11,120 nt of DNA, taken from assembly GCA_030613445.1 (NCBI GenBank), contig JAUWLY010000062.1, forward strand, positions 1 through 11,120. The letters run 5' to 3'. The position numbers and the translations under genes are program-made. The notes below the pieces were generated by a model. It had not been told where the DNA came from. It made no database searches and saw nothing but the letters and a program-made list of their open reading frames with translations. Positions 6,465 through 11,120 of this stretch are shown here, piece after piece. Source of the DNA: Candidatus Stahliibacteriota bacterium. GTDB lineage: Bacteria; Hydrothermota; Tepidihabitantia; SM23-42. How positions within the stretch are numbered: the stretch's first letter is position 1; every line of letters begins with the position of its first letter.

Positions 6465-7355
6465 ATGAAAGCGAAGGAAACTAAGACGAAAGAGATTCAA
6501 TCCGTCCCATCAAAAAAGGGCGAAATTCACCCGATGGAGAATTTGCTACGCATGGATAGGATGCCTCATATTTGGTGTCCTAGCTGTGGAATCGGCCTAG
6601 CTGTCACCGCCTTTGCCTCTGCGCTCGAAAAAGCAAACATTGATCCTGACAAGATAAGTATAGTCTCAGGCATTGGCTGTACTGGTAGGGTTGCAGGTTA
6701 TGTAAAGCTTGATTCATTTCACACAACTCATGGCCGTCCCATTGCTTTTGGAACCGGAATTAGAGTTGCGAATCCAAAAATAAAGGTAGTTGTTTTTTCT
6801 GGTGATGGAGATCTTATTGCAATCGGCGGAAATCATTTTATACACGCTGCACGGAGAAATATTGATATGCTTGTAGTATGTGTTAATAACTTTATCTATG
6901 CAATGACCGGAGGGCAAGTGGCGCCGACAACACCACTCGCTGCTTATGCTACAACTTCTCCTTATGGGTGTGTTGAACCTCCATTTAATATTCCATACAT
7001 TGCAGACTCGTCTGGTGCGGTATATGTAGCGCGATGGACAACACTACACATTCGGAGGTTGATAAATTCTTTAGCAGAGGCATTGCAGAAAAAAGGTTTT
7101 TCTGTGGTGGAAGTCATTTCTCCATGTGGCATGTATTATTCAAGAATTAACAAGCTTGGGGATGGGCTTGATATGATGAAATTTTATCACGATAATGTTG
7201 AGATAAGACATGGCGAAGATACCAAGAACCTTGATATTGGATTCCAGACAAAAATAATATGCGGTAAATTTGTGGATAGAGAAAGACCTTCTTACATGGA
7301 AAGATACAATCAGTGGCTTTCAGGTGTAAAAGGAGGTTCACGGGATGAAGGCTAG
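6465..7355 (+). CDS. korB: 2-oxoacid:ferredoxin oxidoreductase beta subunit, catalytic copy
   Basis: The beta subunit binds thiamine diphosphate (ThDP) and the proximal [4Fe-4S] cluster and, with alpha, forms the active site. The 296-residue protein (ATG 6465, Shine-Dalgarno AAGGGAG at 6452-6458) keeps all key residues: CPSCG (Cys38, Cys41), SGIGCTGR (Cys72) and ISPCGMYY (Cys221). Their spacing matches the four cluster ligands of the Sulfolobus two-subunit enzyme. The ThDP/magnesium motif runs from GDGD (113-116) through GGNHFIHAARRN to VNN (140-142). HGRPIAFGTG (89-98) and MTGGQVAPTTP (147-157) are typical of 2-oxoglutarate and related synthases. A 23-residue charged N-terminal extension precedes the first motif. 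A TTG at 6441 would extend it but lacks support. Its end overlaps the second alpha gene by 11 bases. Confidence 0.93.
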   Translation: MKAKETKTKEIQSVPSKKGEIHPMENLLRMDRMPHIWCPSCGIGLAVTAFASALEKANIDPDKISIVSGIGCTGRVAGYVKLDSFHTTHGRPIAFGTGIRVANPKIKVVVFSGDGDLIAIGGNHFIHAARRNIDMLVVCVNNFIYAMTGGQVAPTTPLAAYATTSPYGCVEPPFNIPYIADSSGAVYVARWTTLHIRRLINSLAEALQKKGFSVVEVISPCGMYYSRINKLGDGLDMMKFYHDNVEIRHGEDTKNLDIGFQTKIICGKFVDRERPSYMERYNQWLSGVKGGSRDEG

Positions 7356-8586
7356 TCCAACAGATGTACTAACTGGTATTTATTATATAGACGGAGATGT
7401 TGCTGCTGGCTATGGTGCTTTGGCTGCAGGGTGCAAATTAGTTGCTGGCTATCCTATTACTCCGTCAACCGAAGCTTTCGAAGCGATGTGCCGAATGGGC
7501 CCCCAGGTAGGAACTGTATTTATTCAAATGGAAGATGAATTCGGTTCTATATCTGCCGTACTTGGCGCAGTATGGTCTGGAGTCAAATCAATGACAATCA
7601 CTTCTGGTCCTGGTTATTCTTTAATGATGGAGAGTATTGGATTTGGTGCGATGTTGGAGACACCTTTTGTGTTACTCAATATTCAACGTGGTGGTCCCTC
7701 AACAGGAGTCCCGACCAAAACTGGTCAAGCAGACATGATGCAATCCCGCTGGGGTTCACATGGAGATTATGAACTCATTGCCATTTCACCGGATTCTCCC
7801 CAGGAGATGTTTGATTATACTATCAAGGCGTTCAATCTAGCAGAGAAATATCGATGTCCTGTTATGATAATGTCAGATGAGTGTGTCGGTCATATGACAG
7901 AAAAGGTTGTGATACCTGAAGCTGATAAGATAGAAATAGAACCAAGAAGATTTTACAAAGGTCCACCTGAAAAATATTTGCCTTTCAGCCCAGATCCTGA
8001 CCTTGTGCCTAAAATAGCAAAAGCAGGTGATGGTCTTGGGCTGTACATCACTGGGCGTGTTCACGATGAAAGAGGTTATCCAGTAAAGAATGAAGAATTC
8101 AAAGCAAAATATGTTAGGCGCCTTGTTGATAAAATAAGACTCAATAAAGATAAAATAATTGAACTGAAGGAAGAGAGCACAGACGATGCTGATGTTGTAG
8201 TGGTCTCTTATGGTATTTCATCAAGAGTTGCAGTGAAAGGTGTGGAAATAGCAAGACAAAAGGGCATAAAAGTAGGTGCTCTCAGACTTGTTACAGTATG
8301 GCCTTTCCCTGATGAAAAGATAATTGACCTTGCCAAAAAAGTAAAGGCTTTTGTTGTCCCTGAAATAAATTATGGACAGATCGTTTTTGATGTTGCCAGA
8401 TGTTGTCATGGTCAAGCAAATGTCGTGCTTATTCCTCATGGTGGTGCAGGTGTTCATAATCCACTTGATATATCTGATGCGATAGAGAGTGCAGCTAAAG
8501 AGGATAAGAAGATTGAAGGAGTTGTTGAATTCAAGACAAGATTAGAAAAGATTGTCTTTGAAAGAGGGTTAAAATTTAAGGAATGA
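7345..8586 (+). CDS. korA: 2-oxoacid:ferredoxin oxidoreductase alpha subunit, second copy, canonical
   Basis: This is a tandem paralogue of the first alpha subunit, 413 residues, with the canonical active-site features that the first copy lacks: GYPITPST (35-42) and RGGPSTGVPTKTGQAD (115-130). QMEDE (61-65), TSGPGYSLMMES and WGSHGDYE (136-143) are also present. The C-terminal domain (from about 280) carries DADVVVVSYG and ALRLVTVWPFP, shared with the first copy. The final 15 or so residues form a charged extension not seen in the first copy. The ATG has GGAGG at 7332-7336 and lies inside the end of korB1, so the two are coupled. The duplicated ribosome site and start show that the duplicated unit included the translation signal. 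With beta1 it could form a fully canonical alpha-beta pair. Confidence 0.93.
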   Translation: MKASPTDVLTGIYYIDGDVAAGYGALAAGCKLVAGYPITPSTEAFEAMCRMGPQVGTVFIQMEDEFGSISAVLGAVWSGVKSMTITSGPGYSLMMESIGFGAMLETPFVLLNIQRGGPSTGVPTKTGQADMMQSRWGSHGDYELIAISPDSPQEMFDYTIKAFNLAEKYRCPVMIMSDECVGHMTEKVVIPEADKIEIEPRRFYKGPPEKYLPFSPDPDLVPKIAKAGDGLGLYITGRVHDERGYPVKNEEFKAKYVRRLVDKIRLNKDKIIELKEESTDDADVVVVSYGISSRVAVKGVEIARQKGIKVGALRLVTVWPFPDEKIIDLAKKVKAFVVPEINYGQIVFDVARCCHGQANVVLIPHGGAGVHNPLDISDAIESAAKEDKKIEGVVEFKTRLEKIVFERGLKFKE

Positions 8587-9338
8587 ACTCAATTATCAGC
8601 GCATTTAGTAAAGGTATAGAAAAATCCGGTATTGATCGCAAAAAGATCAGCATGCCATCAGATGTTCCCTTTAACCCCGATGTTGTGAAAGCGTTAGGTG
8701 TTGATTATTTTCAAATTCCTCGAGGACGTGCCATTGCTTTTGGAACTGGACTAAAATTGGGGAATCCATCTCTAAAAGTTGTTCCAGTTGCCGGCGATCT
8801 GATGACACTTGGTGGAAATCATTTTGTGCACGGTGCCAGGAGAAATATGGAGCTTCTTATTATATGTGTGAACAGCTTCGTATATAAAAAGATAGCGGGT
8901 AAACCTATTCCTTCTACTCAATCAGCGTTTTCACCGTACTCCACATTTGAGGAACCGTTCAATTTTCCGCATCTTGGTAACTCCTGTGGTGCTATATACA
9001 CGGCGCGATGGACGGCTTTGCATACTGAAGAACTCGCAGATTCTGTTGCTGAGGCGCTGCATAAACATGGTTTGTCTGTCATTGAGGTACTTGCACCAGG
9101 TCCGAATTACTACACAGATATTGACAGTATCGAGTTAGAACTGCTAAAATTCTATCATGAGAATTCCACGATAAAAAATAATGAGGATCCAAAAAACGTT
9201 GCAATTGTGCCTGATGAGAAAATTATTGTTGGAAAATTTACCGACAAAGAAAGGCCGACATTCATTGACTCATATAATGTTCAACACAGCAAGATACTTG
9301 GTGACAAGTTTACTCCTCATGGAGGCAAAAATGGCTGA
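8583..9338 (+). CDS. degenerate beta-subunit paralogue lacking Fe-S ligands and thiamine motif
   Basis: This 251-residue protein is clearly a beta-subunit relative: RGRAIAFGTGLKLGNP, LGGNHFVHGARRN, EEPFNFPHLGNSCGAIYTARW and VGKFTDKERP align with beta1. It is shorter by about 45 N-terminal residues, so the CPSCG pair is gone. The position of beta1 Cys72 is Phe30 and that of Cys221 is Gly173, so none of the four cluster ligands remains. The beta1 GDGD segment is shortened by two residues to VAGD (69-72), and the closing NN is NS (97-98). It should bind neither a [4Fe-4S] cluster nor thiamine diphosphate normally. The frame is intact and coupled by an ATGA overlap with the upstream alpha gene, and the body is well conserved, so it is probably a functioning structural or regulatory subunit, not debris. 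An in-frame TAA at 8577-8579 excludes a longer start. Confidence 0.85.
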   Translation: MNSIISAFSKGIEKSGIDRKKISMPSDVPFNPDVVKALGVDYFQIPRGRAIAFGTGLKLGNPSLKVVPVAGDLMTLGGNHFVHGARRNMELLIICVNSFVYKKIAGKPIPSTQSAFSPYSTFEEPFNFPHLGNSCGAIYTARWTALHTEELADSVAEALHKHGLSVIEVLAPGPNYYTDIDSIELELLKFYHENSTIKNNEDPKNVAIVPDEKIIVGKFTDKERPTFIDSYNVQHSKILGDKFTPHGGKNG

Positions 9339-9888
9339 GATTAGATTCGCAGGCTATGGAGGTCAGGGAATTATTAGGTCTGGAATCATTGTAGGAAGGG
9401 CTGCTTCAATCTATGACGATAAATTTTCGACTATGAGTCAGTCGTTTGGGCCTGAAGCAAGAGGTGGTGCGTGTAGCTCGCAATTAGTTGTTTCGGAGAG
9501 CAAAGTGTTATATCCTTATCTTACTGCTGCTGGCATTCTTGTTGCTATGTCTCAAGCGGGTTACGACAAATTCGAACCAGAGTTGTCTGAGAAGGGGTTG
9601 CTTTTATACGATGAAGATCTCGTAAAACCAAAAGCATCCCGTGGTAATATAACGCCCTTTGCTATACCAGCAACACGATTTGCTGAACAGCTTGGTAAAA
9701 AGATCGTTGCTAATGTCGTGATACTTGGATTCTTTACTGCTATTACAAAAGTTGTGACTTATGAATCAATGAAAAAGGCGATTCCAGATTCAGTTCCTGA
9801 GAAAGCAATAGATCTGAATTTGAAGGCCTTTGAGCGTGGCTATAATTTTGGTCTTGAAGTTTTGAAAAAACAAAAGGAACCACAATAA
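9331..9888 (+). CDS. korC: 2-oxoacid:ferredoxin oxidoreductase gamma subunit
   Basis: The gamma subunit forms the domain that contributes to CoA binding and assembly in four-subunit 2-oxoacid oxidoreductases. The 185-residue product begins MAEIRFAGYGGQGI, with the family GxGGQG motif at 8-13, and contains SFGPEARGGACSSQLVVS (about 38-55), the strongest signature of this family. Length is normal. The start is ATG 9331, with GGAGG at 9321-9325, and it overlaps the degenerate beta gene by eight bases. A longer in-frame reading back to 9181 adds 50 residues that only echo the upstream gene in another frame and has no ribosome site. Only one gamma and one delta gene serve two alpha-beta pairs, which supports one mixed complex rather than two enzymes. 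Confidence 0.93.
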   Translation: MAEIRFAGYGGQGIIRSGIIVGRAASIYDDKFSTMSQSFGPEARGGACSSQLVVSESKVLYPYLTAAGILVAMSQAGYDKFEPELSEKGLLLYDEDLVKPKASRGNITPFAIPATRFAEQLGKKIVANVVILGFFTAITKVVTYESMKKAIPDSVPEKAIDLNLKAFERGYNFGLEVLKKQKEPQ

Positions 9889-9919
9889 AATTAATCTAAA
9901 CAAGGAGTCAAAAATAACT

Positions 9920-11120
9920 ATGCAAAAAGGAGCACTCGTCATTGGTGGAGGTGTGGCTGGGATCCAATCTGCCTTGGATTTGGCAAACGCTGGCTTTAAG
10001 GTTTATCTTGTTGAACGCGGGCCAAGCCTTGGTGGTCGAACATCCCAGGTCCACAAAATCTTCACCTCAATGGACTGTACTGCTTGAATACTCGGTCCAC
10101 GATTAATGGATGTCGGTCGACATCCGAACATTGAATTATTCGCCAATAGCGAAGTTGTTCAAGTCCAGGGTGAGGTTCCTAATTTTAAAGTGAAGATTAG
10201 GCGTAAATCCACTTATGTAGATTGGGACAAATGTACTGGGTGCGGGGAATGTCCTGCTGTTTGTCCTGTAAAAATCGATAACGAATTTCAATTAAATTTA
10301 TCAAAGAGAGAAGCTATATATCGTCAGTATATTCAGGCTGTTCCCAATAAATTCCTCATTGATAAAAGAGGATTGCCACCATGCCGTTTTGCCTGTCCTG
10401 CAGATGTGAATGCCCAGGGATATGTGGCTCTCATTTCCCAGGGTAAGTTTCAAGAGGCTTTAGAACTGGAAAGGAGGGATAACCCATTTCCATCAGTTTG
10501 TGGTAGAGTATGTACTCATCCTTGTGAATCAGAGTGTAAACGCAAAGATGTAGATGAATCTTTGGCAATTGCTCAGCTTAAGCGTTTTATTGCTGATCAA
10601 GAATCAGAAGGGGAAAGACCAAAGCCTGAGTTAAACAAAGAAAGAGTCGCTGTTGTTGGCGCAGGACCTGCTGGTTTATCTGCTGCTTATTTCCTTGCCA
10701 AACGGGGTTACTGTCCTACAGTGTTTGAGGCAACTGATCATCCTGGAGGGCTTCTCTACTGGGCAATACCGAGATTCAGGTTACCAGAAAAATCCCTTAA
10801 GCGTGATTTAGATTATATAAAAAGTTGGGGCGTAGAGATTAAAACAGGTGTTGCCTTAGGAAAAGATTTTGGTATTAAGGATCTCTTTGACCAGGATTTC
10901 AAAGCGATTTTCCTCGGTTTAGGAGCAGCAAAAGAAAAATCTATGGGGATTAAAGGAGAGGATCTTCAGAGAGTGGAATTATGTGTCGAATTTCTCAAAA
11001 AGACGATTCTGGATCCGAAGACTCAGGTAGGCAATAAAGTAGCAGTGATTGGCGGTGGAAACTCTGCTGTAGATGCAGCCCGTACTGTTTTACGTCTTGG
11101 TGCAGAAGAGGTTTTTATTG
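9920..11120 (+). CDS. hdrA: HdrA-GltD fusion flavoprotein with predicted selenocysteine, partial at window end
   Basis: Heterodisulfide reductase A-like flavoprotein fused to a glutamate-synthase-small-subunit-like module, an electron hub candidate. Four hundred codons are visible and the gene runs off the window. An FAD fold opens at residues 8-40 (GGGVAGIQSALDL, then GPSLGGR), followed by MDCTAUILGP, in which codon 56 is TGA where HdrA proteins have Cys, and DVGRHPNIELF (64-74). A CxxCxxCxxxCP ferredoxin site follows (Cys105/108/111/115). The GltD-like part has Cys155/159 and Cys194/198/202/206, a dinucleotide fold GAGPAG (247-252) and a second GGGNSAVDAA (378-387). No other stop occurs in frame. 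The Shine-Dalgarno AAGGAG is 12 bases upstream. A SECIS-like hairpin follows the TGA. Conventional annotation would stop at residue 55 or drop the gene. The family bifurcates electrons between ferredoxin, NAD(P)H and other carriers; its role here is inferred. Confidence 0.9.
10085..10087 (+). other. in-frame TGA read as selenocysteine (codon 56 of hdrA)
   Basis: TGA occupies the second cysteine position of the conserved DCxxC motif of HdrA (here DCTAU). Strong HdrA homology continues in the same frame on both sides. Selenocysteine at this conserved cysteine is known in HdrA of some methanogens. Five other genes in the window end with TGA, so it is not a general sense codon here. Confidence 0.85.
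10107..10126 (+). promoter_or_regulatory. bacterial SECIS-like hairpin inside hdrA
   Basis: GGATGTC (10108-10114) and GACATCC (10119-10125) form a perfect seven-pair stem, extended by a T-G pair (10107/10126), around the tetraloop GGTC. The loop begins 27 bases after the TGA, within the range known for bacterial SECIS elements, and the loop bases GGUC equal those of the E. coli fdhF SECIS apical loop contacted by SelB. It differs from fdhF in lacking an obvious bulged U in the stem. Confidence 0.75.

Noticed and set aside
9181..9330. N-terminal extension of korC to 9181
   Set aside because: It overlaps korB2 in another frame, lacks a ribosome site, and the conserved gamma-subunit N-terminus begins at ATG 9331.
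10085..10087. Genome-wide TGA recoding (Trp or Gly) as the explanation for hdrA
   Set aside because: pstB1, pstB2, korD, korA2 and korB2 end at TGA, several within ATGA overlaps, and the homologous residue in HdrA is Cys, which fits Sec.

Overview
This 11.1 kb AT-rich window is densely coded, entirely on the + strand, and looks like an anaerobic bacterium (possibly an uncultured lineage; taxonomy cannot be fixed from the sequence alone). Indicators are consensus sigma-70-type promoters, strong Shine-Dalgarno sites, a ferredoxin-dependent 2-oxoacid oxidoreductase, an HdrA-type flavoprotein and a probable bacterial selenocysteine (Sec) codon with a SECIS-like hairpin. TGA ends five other genes and TAG ends four, so neither codon appears to be globally reassigned.

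Region 1 (5-4802) is a high-affinity phosphate uptake operon in the order pstS-pstC-pstA-pstB1-pstB2-phoU. pstS is broken by one in-frame TAG at a position that is normally Gln. The two ATPase genes are paralogues whose catalytic motifs are degenerate in a complementary way: PstB1 keeps LSGGQ but lacks the Q-loop Gln and switch His, while PstB2 keeps Walker A, Q-loop and His but has LSAEK instead of LSGGQ. This is the signature of an asymmetric heterodimer with one competent ATP site. A heptad-periodic inverted repeat lies between pstB2 and phoU.

Region 2 (4810-11120) begins with a near-perfect promoter, TTGACA-N16-TATAAT, and encodes a ferredoxin-like delta subunit, an alpha/beta pair, a second alpha/beta pair, a gamma subunit, and then an HdrA-GltD fusion that runs off the window. 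The second beta subunit has lost all four cysteines expected to hold its iron-sulfur cluster and the GDG...NN thiamine diphosphate motif. The first alpha subunit has a changed YPITP motif (YPIVP). The duplicated enzyme therefore also looks asymmetric, with one active and one non-catalytic half.

The likely physiology of region 2 is oxidation (or reductive synthesis) of a 2-oxoacid, with electrons passing through the beta cluster and the two-cluster delta subunit to a pool shared with the HdrA-GltD flavoprotein, which may couple ferredoxin, NAD(P)H and other partners by flavin-based bifurcation. The last step is inference from gene order and family knowledge. Short gaps and overlaps (ATGA junctions, 8 and 11 nt overlaps) indicate translational coupling within both operons. 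No stretch longer than about 100 bases lacks a gene. I saw no tRNA, rRNA, CRISPR array or insertion sequence.
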